Assembly (NCBI GenBank): GCA_021464415.1
Contig: JAKCWG010000748.1
Coordinates: 1 to 64,000 of the forward strand
From: Lonicera japonica
Taxonomy: Eukaryota; Streptophyta; Magnoliopsida; Dipsacales; Caprifoliaceae
Direction of reading: 5' to 3'
DNA length: 64,000 nt
The notes under the pieces were generated by a model. The model saw only the letters and a list, made by a program, of their open reading frames with translations. It was not told where the DNA came from and searched no databases. The number at the start of each line of letters is the position of its first letter. Positions within the stretch are counted from its first letter, which is position 1. Made by a program: the position numbers and the translations under genes. Below are positions 44,451 to 57,199 of the stretch, one piece after another.

Positions 44451-47400
44451 CAGTGGTGGACCGACTGAGGGACAAAAGGGGCCAGCTGACCCTTGGAAAA
44501 ATAAAATAAAATTGGTCAAACTGAAAAACAGACCACAACTGGCACAGCTGGTAACCATTTCCCTATTTCACCCAAAAAAAAAATAGAACGATGCATTAAT
44601 GTTGTCATCTCCCAACATCTCACAAATCTCTTCCGCCTCCCTCGACAGTCGACATCGTCCTCAGACCTCAATCTCTCATCTCCATTTAATCTCTCCCAAC
44701 AGCTCAATCTTCCACCTCCTCCTATTTTTTCTTCTTCTTCTTAGTTTCATTTTTTCCTCTTCACTAGCTCCGCAGGACCGCAGCTCCGCTCCGCCTCCGG
44801 CATCCCACCACCACCTTTCGCCTGGTATTATTCTATTAAACTTTAGCGTTTTATAGTTTACTTTAATTATAGTCACCTTAACCTTAAAAAATAGTTATAT
44901 CATAAATAGAAAAAAATACTAATTAGAGTTTACTTTAATATTCTGTTAGTTATATTATTAACCATTAATTAATTATATTAAAATTAAAATGAAATAGAAA
45001 AAATACTAAAAGAATTATAATTGGTTACTCACATTGACAAAATAATTTATTTTTTTACTAAAGTATAATATTATTTTTAAAAAATTATGGAATGATTAAT
45101 GATTGATTGCATTAATTGATTTGTAGATTTATGGAACGATTCTTTAAAAGAAAGTTATCTATGGGTAGTCCTTCTTCGTCTAATCCGGGTAATTCAAATT
45201 TAAGACCAATTGAAGTAGATGAGATATTAGCTAATCTTCAGGAAGACCCTGAACTAAGAACTCGAATGGCGGATTATAATCCTAATATTCGCGATGAGAT
45301 CCGAAGAGCATATCTATAAAAGGGACCTTGTCAACCAAGAAGTTATAAATTCCCACAAACAAATCAATTAGGAATTAATAGACGTGTCATTGCTCAATGG
45401 TTTGATGAGTATGATTGGTTGGAATATAATATTACTAAAGATGTTGCATTTTGTCTTCATTGTTATTTCTTCAAATTTAATTTTGATCAAGTGGGTGGTG
45501 ATCAATAATTGAAAGAAGGAGAAAAAAAGATTTAACCTTCATGTTGTACCGGTTAGTAGTGTTCACAACCAAGTTAGAGAAGTTGCTTACAATTTGATGC
45601 ATCAAACTACACACATTAAAACAGTTGTGATCAAGCAAACAAGCCAAGCTCGCACGGCTTATTGCACTTGCTTGAATGCATCAATTAAGTGCACTAGGTA
45701 TTTGTTGCAACAAGGTCTTTCTTTTCGTGGTCATGATGAAAGTGCACAATCAAGTAATAAAGGGAATTATTTAGAGCTCTTACAATTTCTTGCGGATCAT
45801 GATGAAAAGGTTAAGGCCGTTGTGTTGGAGAATGCTCCGAGAAATTTAAAGTTAATAGCTCATTTAATTCAAAAAGATCTTATCAATTCTTGTGTTAAAG
45901 AAACCATTGGTCTTATCTTAAGTGATGTAAAAGATATATATTTTTTCAATAATTGTGGATAAAGCACGTGATGTTTCAATAAAGGAGTAAATGGATTTGG
46001 TGCTACGTTATGTGAACGACAAAGGACAAATAATCGAAAGGTTTGTGGAGGTTCAACATGTAACCGACACTACTTCAAATGCACTAAAGGAATCCATTGA
46101 TGAATTCTTTTCTTCCGCGAATTTGATCTTTTCCAAGCTACGAGGACAAGGTTATGATGGAGCTAGTAATATGAGAGTGAGTTCAATGGCCTTAAGACAA
46201 AGATTTTGAGAGAACAACCTTGTGTATTTTATATTCATTGCTTTGCTTATCAACTTCAACTAGCTCTTGTTGCAGTAGTAAAGAAAAACATTGATGTTAA
46301 CTCTTTTTTCACAATAGTTAATATTGTTGGAGCATCTTGTAAGCGTCGCAATGCAATTAGAGTACAATGCCAAGAAGAGCTTGTGAGAGCTTTTGAAAAC
46401 TATTGTCTTATAACGGGCGGGGCTTAAATCAAGAAACTAGTCTCAAACATGCCGGCGATGCATGATGGAACTCACATTATTATACGTTGATTAGTATTAT
46501 TTATATGTTTCCATCTATGGTGAATGTGCTTCAAATGATTGTTAATGATAATCCTAATGGTAGTTCGGGTGAAGCCTATAAGTTATGGAGAGAAATACAA
46601 TATTTTGAGTTTGTATTTCACTTATTTTTAATGAACGCTATATTGGGAATAACAAATACTTTGCATTTAGCATTGCAAAAGAAATATCAAGACATTATGA
46701 GTGCAATGAGTTTAGTGAAAACATGCAAGAAAAACCTGCAGTTGATGAGGGGTAGTGAGTTTGAAGAATTGGTTGAGTAAGCATCTTCGTTTTATTACAA
46801 ACACGATATTACAGTTCCTACCATGGAAAAGGAATATGTAATTCTAGGGAGATCAAGGCGTAATGCTCCAATGAAGACAAATTATCATCGTTATCGTGTA
46901 GAGATCTTTATTTATGTAATTTATGGGCAAATTATGGAATTAAATGATCGCTTCAATGAGGTAAGTACTGAGTTACTTATTTGTTTGGCATGCTTGAGTC
47001 CGAAAAATAACTTTGTAACTTTTGACAAACAAAAGCTAGTTCGTCTTGCTCAATTTTATCTTTATGATTTTTCAAATAGAGACTTATTGATGCTTGAAGA
47101 TCAACTTGGTGTTTATGTTCATCATATGCGTTTGAGTAGTGATTTTTCTCAATTGGAAGGGATTAGTAGTCTTGCAGAAAAAATGGTGGAGAAAGGAATG
47201 CATGAAATATTTTCTTATGTTTATTTGCTTCTTACATTGGCTTTGGTTTTACCAATTGCAACTGCTTCAATGGAGAGGGCATTTTCCGCCATGAATATTA
47301 TTAAAAACCCAATTCGCAATAGAATGGGAGATCAATGGTTGAATGATAGCTTGATTGTTTACATTAAGAAAGATGTTTTTGCTTGTATTGATAACGAAAT

Positions 47401-47586
47401 TATAATGCAATGTTTTCAGAATATGAAAACTCGTCGTGGACAATTGTAACTTGTATTATTGGTTTTGTTATGAATTATGAATGGAAGTACTATATTTCTA
47501 TCTTTTTAACATTACTTTCTTTGTAGAAATTTTTTGGAACTTTTACACTTAGCCCCCTTGGCCTCATAATCCTGGATCTGCCACTG
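44451..47586 (+). mobile_element. hAT transposon, zf-MYM1/DUF4371 type, defective
   Basis: The 3.1-kb element starts CAGTGGTGGACC and ends GGATCTGCCACTG. The termini are inverted repeats of the CAGTGGyrGA kind common on plant hAT elements. The flanks TATATACA (44443-44450) and TATATATA (47587-47594) match at 7 of 8 positions, fitting an 8-bp duplication in TA-rich DNA. The inside is a broken transposase. A related short element follows about 120 bp later. Confidence 0.88.
45131..47449 (+). pseudogene. hAT transposase (zf-MYM1-like), broken
   Basis: From ATG 45131 (MERFFKRKLS): a TTF/MYM-type zinc-finger region (GPCQPRSYKFP, WFDEYDWLEY, CLHCYFFK, about 45320-45470), a DUF4371 core (GNYLELLQFLADHD; VQHVTDTTSNALKESI; RGQGYDGASNMR), and the hAT C-terminal dimerisation region (ATASMERAFSAMNIIKNP, RMGDQWLNDSLIVYI, ending MKTRRGQL). 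The family is usually a single protein of about 750-800 aa. Here it is split by stops at 45317, 45988 and 46463 and by frameshifts. Several stops fall where the family has Gln or Arg. Confidence 0.9.
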
Positions 47587-47704
47587 TATATATACACACA
47601 AAATAGAGAAAGAAAGAAAATATATCCAAAGAGAAAAAAAACCTGTAACTAATAGAAATTAAATGAAGTTTTAAGTATAGATTTTGAAAGTATGTGCTCG
47701 TATA

Positions 47705-48330
47705 CAATGGTCGAGCCACTAAGGGACAAAAGGGGGTCAATTGAACCCTTTTTTTTTTAGAAAAAAATTACCTATATGTATTTGTCTTGCCTTAATTCTG
47801 TAAGTTTAGTCCTAATTTTTTGTTTGATGAATTGATGCTCTATTTGGTTTGTTGGTTGTCTAATTTAGGCTTTTAATGCCTTACTTTACTTCTTGTTTGT
47901 TGGTTGTTTGATAGATTTAGCTTAATTTTAGTTGGTCATAGTTTAATAGTAGTTTTCTTTGTTCTTGTAAGTTTTTGTTTATTTTGTACACTATTTCTTG
48001 TTTGATAGTTGTTTGATTTTTAATGTTGTATTTATCTCGTGGTTGGTTGTTCAATCTTGGATTTAATACCATCAAATCTTTATCCCCAATTTTGATTGCA
48101 GACATAGATTAAACAAGGCATTTTTAACAAGATTAAAAATAAAGTTGTCTTGCCATATTTTCAATAGTAAAATCTCGTAATATGTTATTATAATTTATAA
48201 TTGTAATCAATGTTTATATTGGATTGTATGAAAGACTTCTGCGATTGTGTTTGTGTTAAAATATTTATTACTAATATATATATACAGTATTAACTTTGTC
48301 TCCCCCAGTCCAAATCTTACCTTCGCCACT
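47705..48330. mobile_element. Short non-autonomous relative of the 44451 hAT
   Basis: It starts CAATGGTCGAGCCACTAAGG, whose following GGACAAAAGGGG matches the left end of the larger element, and ends near CTTACCTTCGCCACTA, like its right end. The 626-bp interior (TTGTTTGATAGTTG-type motifs) has no transposase. It was presumably moved by transposase from the larger family. The target duplication is not clear. Confidence 0.72.
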
Positions 48331-49662
48331 ATATGTATATATGTAGAGAGAGAAAGTGGGTTTTAAGATTTGAAAAATGGTGGGTTTGCTAATGTGGAAG
48401 AAGATGGCATTAGTAGTGTGCTGGAAGAGTTTAAAATTGGTGGAGTTGATGATATGATTTTTTTTAATTGAAAAATAATATTTTTGTAGTTGAATTAGTC
48501 CAACCTAATAGAAAAATTGGATAAAAGAGTCAAAGTAATAATCGTAGAATAATTTACGTGCTTAAATATAGGGGGTGATATTTGACGCACACTATTTTAC
48601 TCTCTGATACTCCCTCTAAAAAAAGATGATTAATCTATTGACACACAACACTTTTTTTTTAATTAATGGTTAAAATATTAAACTCAAATTAATGATAATT
48701 AATAACTCCAAATCATTTAAACCAAAATTAACTATTAACCCCACTAATTAAATTTTTTTTCGTCGTCGTCATCATCATCATCATCATTATCCATCTAAAT
48801 CATCATCTGTCTCCACCACCACCGCTGTTGCTACTATTGCCATTATCGCTATTGCTGCTACCGCCATACAAATCAACATCCTTCCTCAAAAGAAGTAGAA
48901 TACTTATATTTATATTACTTCTTTATGTTTCATTTCATTCCTTAATCATTGGATACAAATAAACGCAAAAAAAGAAAAGAAAAAAAAAACAGAAACAGGG
49001 CACGAAGAATGTTTATCGGTTTGTATAAACTGAGTGTTGTTCATCATACTTGGCCCAAGGAAAATGAGTAAAGCACACGTCACTCGGTCCTAAGGAACTA
49101 AGTTAAGCTTTGGATCATTTTTCCAATTATACTTGGTTCCTTTTGGCTAAGTATGATGAACACCACTATGTTTCTAGGAATCTAGTGTACCTTCAACCAT
49201 GGTAAAAGATTTGTGTAAATCTGAGGATACACGGATCTGACATGGCCGGCCCTAGGCATAGGTGGCTTAGACCATTGCCTAGGTCCCTCGAATTTTTCGA
49301 GCCCTTATATATATATATATATGTTAATAGTGAATAAAACAGTTTGAATTGTAATACATGCGATGGTTCTTACTTCGGTGGTTGATGGTGTATGACCTTC
49401 AATATGCAGCCTTAAGTTCAAGACTTGGGTAGCTCTTCATTTTTTAAAGTAACCCTAGGTAACTTTAACCAGTCTTTCAATTAAAATAGACTTAAGCTTG
49501 GCCTTTCAATTAAAAAAACCCTTTTAATGAGATTTAGTTAATTTCTTCAATTAAAATAGACTCAGCTTGGCATTTCAATCCTTTTAATGAGGTTTAATTA
49601 TTTCTTTTTTAAAAAATAAGTCTTCATATCTTTAGGCTTTAGTGCGCCTATTTGTATCAGGT
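48331..49662. other. Intergenic with small repeats
   Basis: No gene. It contains CATCAT microsatellite DNA (about 48768), a fold-back at 49034-49164 and a terminus-like piece (GGCCGGCCCTAGGCATAGG, about 49243) with a CCTAGGCA...TGCCTAGG hairpin followed by a TATATA run, typical of a hAT end whose partner was not found. Confidence 0.45.
49034..49164. repeat. Fold-back sequence, about 131 bp
   Basis: The ends GTTGTTCATCATACTTGGCC and GGCTAAGTATGATGAACACC are inverted copies. The centre carries ACTCGGTCCTAAGGA-type motifs also seen near 21130-21230. It is a small MITE or hairpin, non-coding. Confidence 0.65.
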
Positions 49663-50366
49663 ATGGGTAAAAGCACCATTAATTTCTTGTTTTAACGCCC
49701 ATTCTTTAAGCAATTAAAATAATTTTTTTTATTTTGAAAGAACACCATAATTATTTGAGCACCTTAACAAAAAAAAATAAAAAAAAGAGTTCTCTGTTAC
49801 AACAACTCTATGAAAAAATCTCCTGCTTTCTCCGTCACTTTCACATCTTCTTATTATCTCTATGCATATTCTTTCTCTACAATAGTATACTCCTTCACCC
49901 ATTTTTCCATTAAGTTTTTTTTTTGTTTTTTGAATAAAAAACATGTTCATAATTCTCATTAATTAAGAAAAAGAAATATAAAATAAAATCTATATGACTT
50001 CACTATAAATATACATTCCCAATTTCATTTATATCTGATAGTTTCAACATTCTAGTTTCTTTTTATAATTTATATTTGTGATTGGATATGAATAAGAAAT
50101 TAAAATCAACAAGATTATTTGTGTTCCCAATCAGAAGATACATGTTGATAGCTTTTGCTTTCTAAGAATAGTTATAACGAGAGAATAATTTTTTTAGTTC
50201 ATTAAAGAGTGTGTGAATTAGATCTCACTTAGTTTTTTAGGATTTGTATTATGCCACCATATTTATAACCAGAGAATAATTAGTTTGCACTTTCAAAATT
50301 AAAAGCTAATTTAAGTGTTTATGGCTGTTAAAACTAAAATTTAAGGGTGCTTTTACTAGCATCCCA
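49663..50366. mobile_element. TIR element with GTAAAAGCACC ends
   Basis: The left end ATGGGTAAAAGCACC, followed by TTGTTTTAACGCCC, is mirrored by the right end (GGCTGTTAAAAC, then GGGTGCTTTTACTAGCATCCCAT). About 700 bp and AT-rich, with no transposase. GGGTGCTAG-type termini also occur at 23351. Neither the target duplication nor the superfamily could be settled. Confidence 0.6.
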
Positions 50367-50738
50367 TTCGTATTTTACGCACGATACTTTCAAACTCTCA
50401 CTTTCCCTCTTGATCTTTATCTTTTAGTGAGTATAGTTTATGGTGATAATCTACGACCGCACTTTGCCGGCCGCTCTAATATACTTTACGATACTTTGCA
50501 ATCTTCAAGTATTAAGGTTTATTTTATCTTTACATATCATATCAATATACAATTTTATGTTAATTAGTTAACTTTTGATTTTTCTATTATTATTTTTTTT
50601 GCCATTAATCTAATTTGATATTGTAACTTTTAATTATTCAAATTGTGGATTAATTACGATGAGTTCTAAAATAAATTATTTATTATTATCAAACTTTTGT
50701 AGTTATATTATTAAAGATCAAGTCGCAGTTATTTGGCC
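50367..50738. other. Intergenic
   Basis: No gene or clear repeat seen. AT-rich spacer between two DNA transposons. Confidence 0.5.
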
Positions 50739-53700
50739 ACTATCATGGTTCAAAGTATAGGCCAGTACCGATTCGATATCTCCGTTACCGAGTTAGAATA
50801 GAGGGTGCCGGATCGCTATTATGACCTGATATGATTAAATTTGCGGTATTTCAAAATATCACCGATATTTTATTTAAATCATAGTGAGTCGCCGATATTT
50901 CACTCTATATTGCTAAAAAAAAGAAGCAAAAAGGTGATTAAAGTGACATGATTGAATAACTGAATAATTGAATAAAGTGACTAAAGTTACAAAAATACAA
51001 AAACAAACAAACAAACAAAAGCTGCAGCATGTTAGACTTTTGAGACTTTGAGTGTAAATTGGCAACTATTGAAAAATAAAATAAAATGATGATTTGTTTT
51101 AAAGTAATTTGTTAATCCTTGCTTAGTTAAATTTGCAACTATTGAAAAAAAAACTGTTGATTTGTTCAATTATTCTAAAGTAATTTGTTAATTTTTGCTT
51201 CATTAAATTAGCTTAATCTTTGTTGGTCCAACTAAAAAATAGAAGACTAGAAGAAGGAAGAAAAGAAAGAAGAAAGATAAGAGGAAAAAAAAGGAAGAAA
51301 AGAAATAAAGTTGCAGCCTACAGGCATGTTGAAAAAATAATATACCTGCAGTCCTGTTAATAGTAGACAAAAGAAAGAGGACTAGAGGAGGCAGAGGAAA
51401 AGAAATAAAGCTGCAGGCATGTTAAAGAAAAAAGTTACTAAAGTCATGAGATTCCTTCTTGAAAGTAGACTCAAAAGACATACACAAATTCACAATCTCT
51501 TCATTAGTTCATCTCCAGGTATGTCTTTCTTTCCTTCTTTTTCTTCTTTTTGTTATATACAATATAAATAAATATAAATACAAAAATAACATATATATAT
51601 ATATAGATGAGCGGAATGGTAGGTACTTTCCATTATATGTCCATAAGTGATGGTAGATACCTCTCTAATTTTACAAATTCTTGTTGTATTTAGGGACAAT
51701 GATTCATCAAATATTGTTATATTAACTATATATACGATGATTAATATGATAAAACACTTTATGTTCTTGCTATTTTTTTTTCAATGTAAATGTTCTCTAC
51801 ATTATATACGAATCTAAATACAAAAATAAAAAAATATATTTATATATAGATATTTATTTATATATAGATATTAAAATATTTAAAATTTCATACGACATGT
51901 TAGGAACGAGGTTGGATTTGGAATCATAGGAATTTTTTTAAAAAAATAGTAATAATAAATTGCTTGTTCTTTTATAGAATGGTTCCAAAAACTGAATTAG
52001 GTTGAAAACATGGAAAAGAACTTATTAAAGGGGATAAAAGAAAAGTGGTGTACAATTATTATCAGAAAATTATTTTTGGTGGTATCACCAGATTCAAGGA
52101 ACATATAGCATATATGTATACCAGGGAATGTTGAAGCATGTCCTGTGCACCTGAAGAAGTAACAAGTATGATCAGAGAGCTTCTAACTGAAGCTTTAAAA
52201 CAAAGAGCTTTAGAAAAAAAGGAAAAAAGAAAAACTAAAAGCTGATTTGCTTGATGAAGATTTTTATAATATAAATGCCAGTGGGGATGATGGTGACGAG
52301 GAAGATACAGAAGGAATGAATTATTTTGAAAGATCACATCCAAAAAAAACAATTAAAGAAAGTAGGCAGATGGCGCACCTAGTAGAAGAGGAACGGAGAC
52401 ATTCTGTTTTAGGATCACGACCATCTATTTCTGGGACTAAGCGGCCATAAATGTCGAGAGCTTGGTCAGTTAAGAAATGAATCAATACGCCGTCAATTGG
52501 AATTGATTCACAGATGTTCAGGCCTAAGAAAGCTTATTAGAAAACGCTAAAGGGAATGTTCTTAGCTGATGGCGTAAAGAAAATAAGGAAGGCCATAAGC
52601 AAATTTTATCACTTCAATGCAATTCCATTCAATGCAACTGATAATGGACCTTATTATCAAACAATGATTGATATAATTGTTGAGGTTGGCCCCGGGATTA
52701 AAGGTCCTTCCGGTTATCAAATTGGCGGTGTGTACTTGGATGTGGAGGTATGGGAGACTGAGGCTTATATCAACACTCTTAAGGCAAAATGGCCAGAATA
52801 TGGTTGCACTATTATGTGTGATAGATAGAGTTCAAGAGCAAAGAAGCCAATAATTAACTTTATGATTTATTCAGACCGAAACATGATATACCACAGCTCA
52901 ATAGACACAACAAATAAAATCAATATGCTAATTATATCTTTTCACTTATGGATAGAATGTTGGAAGAAGTTGAGGAGAGCAATGTCGTACAAGTCGTAAC
53001 TGACAACGAGCCCATCTTTAAGGCAGCTGGCAAGTTATTAATGGACAGGAGAAAGCACTTATTTTGGTCTCCCTGTACTGCTCATTGTTTAGATTTAATG
53101 CTTGAAGACATAGACAACATGAAGTTCATTAAATCTACATTGAATGATGCTAAGTTGATCATGTCTTTCATTTATAATAGTCAAAAAATTGTGAATCTAA
53201 TGAAGTAGTATACCAATGATAGAGAATTCTTAAGACCGGGCATTACAAGATTCGCAGCTGAATATATTGCCCTTGAAAGTCTTATACGGCATGAAAATTA
53301 ATTAAAGTGAATGTGCACAATAAATGAATGGGTTGAATTCAATCGAGAAAAGAACCGAAGAGGGGTAGTGTCAGAGGTCTCTGATTTAATTTTAACCAAT
53401 CAATTTTGGCAACGAGCAGCTAAAGTTATGTTGGTCATGGAACCATTAGTGCTGCTTTTGAAGGTGGTTGATCAAGATAAAAAGCCTACACTTACTGTTA
53501 TATACCAAAGAATGGTTATGGTTAAATTTAGCATAAAAGACAACGTTAGCAATTGGAAAAAGTAACGGAGTGTGATTGATGATAGATAGGATCATCAATT
53601 ACATGCACATTTACATTTAGGCGGTACTTCCATTTTTAAGTTTAAATACTTTTATATGTTCAATGAAATTTATAATTAATAACATATACTTATTTTATCT

Positions 53701-55533
53701 TATCGCAACATATTTTTTGAATCCAATGTTTCAATATGAAGGCAATATTTCAAATGATGAAAAAGTAAGAATATGAATAAAAGAGGCTATTAAAAGATTA
53801 GAACTTGACTTAAAAAAACAAGTGCAAGCAATGAATGAGATCAGGCAATTTGTTAACCATAATGGAGAGTTTGGTTCAGTTCTTACAAAAAAAGTAGTCA
53901 AAAGTTCTCTTCCCGGTATTACTATCTAAATTATCTTTTTAAATTAAACATAATATTAAAAGCATATGCAATGTGATAATAGTAATATTAATATATTTTT
54001 TTTCCTTATACTTATTTTTATGTAGCGGAGTGGTGGTATAACTATAGTGAATTGACCCCTAACCTCAGGCGCATTGCAATAATAATCCTAAGTTAAACAT
54101 GTTCATCTTCTGGTTATGAAAGAAATTGGAACGCGTGGTCAATAATCTATACAAAACTTCGTAATCGGTCAACAATGACAAAGTTGCATAAACTAGTGTA
54201 CGTGCACTACAATATGCGCCTTAAAGTTAGAAATTTGACGTACATGAGTGATGTAGATGATTATTATAACCTGGTCGACCTGAACAATATATTTGATGAT
54301 GGTGATATATTGGATGAGTTGGTAAGGGAGAATGAGGCAGGGTCTTAGAATCTGATTATTTGGCATAGTTGGATGAAGGTATTCAAAAGAGCGAGGAATA
54401 GATGGAGGGTAGTCTCCGTCGTAAGCAACCGCAAAGACCTACTTTTTTCTTAAGTGACGACGATAATGACGGAGGGGATGATGATGATGATGATAATAAT
54501 GATGGTAGAGGTGGGCTAGGTAGTGGTGCTATACGAGGTACTAATAGTGGTAGTAGAGGCGGTGCTTACAATCCAAATACTGATAGGCAACATGATGGTA
54601 GTATGCCATGGCGTGGAGATGATAATTATTATGTCACACAAGACACATACCACAGATATTGACCTGGAATAAGTGAGATCTAACTAAGTTCCCTAATTAT
54701 GATGAGTATTATAGTGGCTATGATCCTCATTCACAAAGTTATCGGCGCATCGATGATCAACTGCATAGCTTAAACTTAGGCCAACACCATTACGGTGGAC
54801 ATGTATACAACTATAATTATGATAGTTGTAGACAAAGCATCTCCGGAGGAAGAATATATAGTTATGGTTTTAGCATTGGTTACAGAGGTTTTGCATAAAA
54901 TTATGCTAGTAGTTTAGGATCAAATAATAGTATTGCTACTCGTGGTGATTATTATGAGAGTGATCGTGGAACGTATCATGATGGATCTTTAAGTAGCAGC
55001 GAATATTGGGGATTTAGGTACTATCATCATCATAGCCAACCAAATTTTCCTGATTATGGGTCATCTAGCCATTCTTCTTATCCTTACCCTACAAGTGTCA
55101 ATTCTCAATATCCTTTATATCCTCATTCTTCATCGCCAAGGTCCTGGAGTAATGATGATAATTATAATCTATATCATTATTCTAGGTCTAATTGAACTTA
55201 TATTTAAGATATTTGTACTTTATAAGATTGTATTACTATATATTTATTGAATTATGATGTAATATTATATTACCAAGTGTGAAAAATGTTGGTATTTCGA
55301 TGTAGGCTATGTAATTTGTTCTAGATAATGTTATTATGCTTATCTAATTGGTCTATCTTATTAATATTATACTTTAGAATTTTTTCATATTTTTTTTGTG
55401 ATTTTTTGGGCCTTTGAAATAATGAATCAGTCCGTATCGCCGAAATCGAAACAAAAACAGATACTGAAATTCGAGTTGAAAATTAAGTGGCCGAGTTGGC
55501 CTCTGAAACGGCGACATTGAACCATGGCCACTG
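50739..55533 (+). mobile_element. hAT transposon, BED/DUF659 type, defective
   Basis: The ends share an inverted ATGGTTCAA core: CACTATCATGGTTCAAAG on the left, and on the right its counterpart ending GAACCATGGCCACTG at 55533. The left subterminal DNA (about 50760-50910) has many CGATATC/CGGTATT-like motifs, and the right side has CGAAATCG motifs. A broken transposase lies inside. No clear 8-bp target duplication could be read, so the outer limits are approximate. Confidence 0.75.
51979..55195 (+). pseudogene. BED/DUF659 hAT transposase, broken
   Basis: From ATG 51979: a BED-finger relic (YNYYQKIIFGGITRFKEHIA) in which the two positions expected to be zinc-binding Cys are Tyr; then a DUF659 region (IRKAISKFYHFNAIPFNA, about 52580; TLKAKWPEYGCTIMCDR, about 52770); an RNase H-like hAT part (VVQVVTDNEPIFKAAGKLL; LFWSPCTAHCLDLML, about 52985-53105; ILTNQFWQRAAKV, about 53390); and the dimerisation region (ELTPNLRRIAI; LRNRSTMTKLHKLVYVHYN, about 54050-54210). 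The tail after 54400 is acidic, then Gly/Tyr/Ser-rich to the stop near 55193. Stops and frameshifts occur throughout. AT-rich stretches at about 53640 and 53940 may be introns. Confidence 0.85.
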
Positions 55534-56005
55534 TATATATTCATGATTATGTTGTCAATGCTTTAGTCAACCAACTTCTATTGTTCATTTATTATTTTAT
55601 ACAAATGTCCACTAGAAAATATATTTCAAAATACTAGAAAAGGAAAAATAAACAAAAATACAAAACGTCCCCAAACCAAAAATTCACCTAAGGGCTCTCA
55701 AAACTCTAGGTTGGCTGGTTGCTTACCACGGGGTCTTAACTCAAAAAAATTATTGATTGTCATTTAACGGTCTATACTCTTTAGAACCTTGACATAATAA
55801 TTATCCTTTTGAATAATATTTTTCTCGTAGAGGTGTGAGTGAGATCATGCCACTGGTAGTTGTAAACATATAGGACAACAATAGTATTACATTTAATTGA
55901 GTCGTAAATGATTAATTTATTTATGAAAAATTAAGTTGAAAGAAAAAAATTAAAAATGAAATTTGTGAGGTGTAGAGAGAGGGGGAAGGAGAGGGGATTG
56001 TTTTT
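55534..56005. other. Intergenic
   Basis: No gene or clear repeat seen. A G/A-rich GAGAGAGGGGGAAGG stretch precedes the next element. Confidence 0.5.
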
Positions 56006-57046
56006 GGGGGCTATTATTTACACACCCTTCCCAATTTTGTCACTAACACCACTACCTAAAATTTGATAAAAAACACATTTCAACACCCCCACTTTTTTTG
56101 TCACAAACACCTTCTAACTTGACCACCACTTAACTTATTTACCCAATGGTTAAAACATTAACCTATCTATTTATTTATTTTGTAATAAACTAATCTAACA
56201 TTAACCCAAATAATTAAACCTATATTGTCCATTTTTCTCCCCATTCACAATCAAATTCTATTGCTTCAAGTAAAACAATAGAGAGAGAAGATACTCACTT
56301 CTTTATCATTTGAACTCTCAAAATCAAGAAATTACAACCAAATCGAAGCACAAATATTATTGGTGGGAAGTTTGAAGTTTGGATTATGATAAATAAGAAA
56401 CATTGTTCATGAGATGGTAGAGAAAGAAGAAATTCAAAAAAAAGTTGGTGGTGAAATTTTATTCCAAAATGAAGCCAAAGATGTATTATAATTGTTATTA
56501 TTAGTGTATTAATGTGTATATTAGTTTTCATACATTATTCTACAATATTCAAATTGAAACAAAAATGTAATCCCCAAAATAGAGTATAAAACGGGTTCTG
56601 TCCAGACTTGACTCACTTTATATAAGGAGAATAATCTAGTTACAACTCTCCTCAAATAAGGCGAGTGTGTGTTATTAGGCGAGTTACTTACAATATATTC
56701 ACCAAATGTGGGATGAGTGTGTGTGAATCCACTCACCTGTCATTAGGTGAATCTAATTTAAAAATATTTTAGTACACTCCGCATTTCATTGCCTTATATT
56801 AGGCCAACTACTTACAACACATTCACTTAATGTGGAATGAGTGTGTGAATCCACTCACCTGTAATTAAGTGAGAGACATAGATGATTTTTTTTCTTTTTT
56901 AATATTAAATAATTTTATTTTTAATTAATATTTATATTAATTTTTAATTAAGTGAAAGGTGTTAGTGGTTAAAAATTAATATAAGAAGAGTATTTGTAAT
57001 AAAAGGAGTGTTAGTGACAAAATTGAAGCGCAAAGATAATAGCCCC
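56006..57046. mobile_element. TIR element in the PPR gene 2 promoter region
   Basis: The left end (GGGGGCTATTATTTACAC, then CAATTTTGTCACTAACAC) is mirrored by the right end (GTGTTAGTGACAAAATTG, then AGATAATAGCCCC). The arms are about 50 bp with mismatches. TTGTTTTT flanks both sides (55998-56005 and 57047-57054), so the target duplication is 8 or 9 bp, fitting hAT or Mutator. It carries no transposase but has an internal duplication of about 75 bp. It ends 153 bp before the ATG of PPR gene 2. Confidence 0.9.
56688..56875. repeat. Internal duplication in the TIR element
   Basis: Two copies of a block with TACTTACAA, ATTCAC, ATGTGG, ATGAGTGTGTG and AATCCACTCACCTGT lie at about 56688-56753 and 56811-56875, separated by about 57 bp. 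GGCGAGT/ACTCACC motifs are also inverted across it. Confidence 0.7.
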
Positions 57047-57199
57047 TTGTTTTTAGATTAATAATCAGACCCCTGGGTGTCTTCCTTATCCACTTTCCAG
57101 TTTCAATCTGTAACATCAAATCCAACATACCTGCTAGCTGCTGCTGCTGTGCTTGCTTTCTTTCTTTCTTGGTTACAGAATTTGAAATCCAAAGCAAAA

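Noticed and set aside
56295..56736. Minus-strand frames in the TIR element
   Set aside because: Composition-driven. No transposase or other domain.
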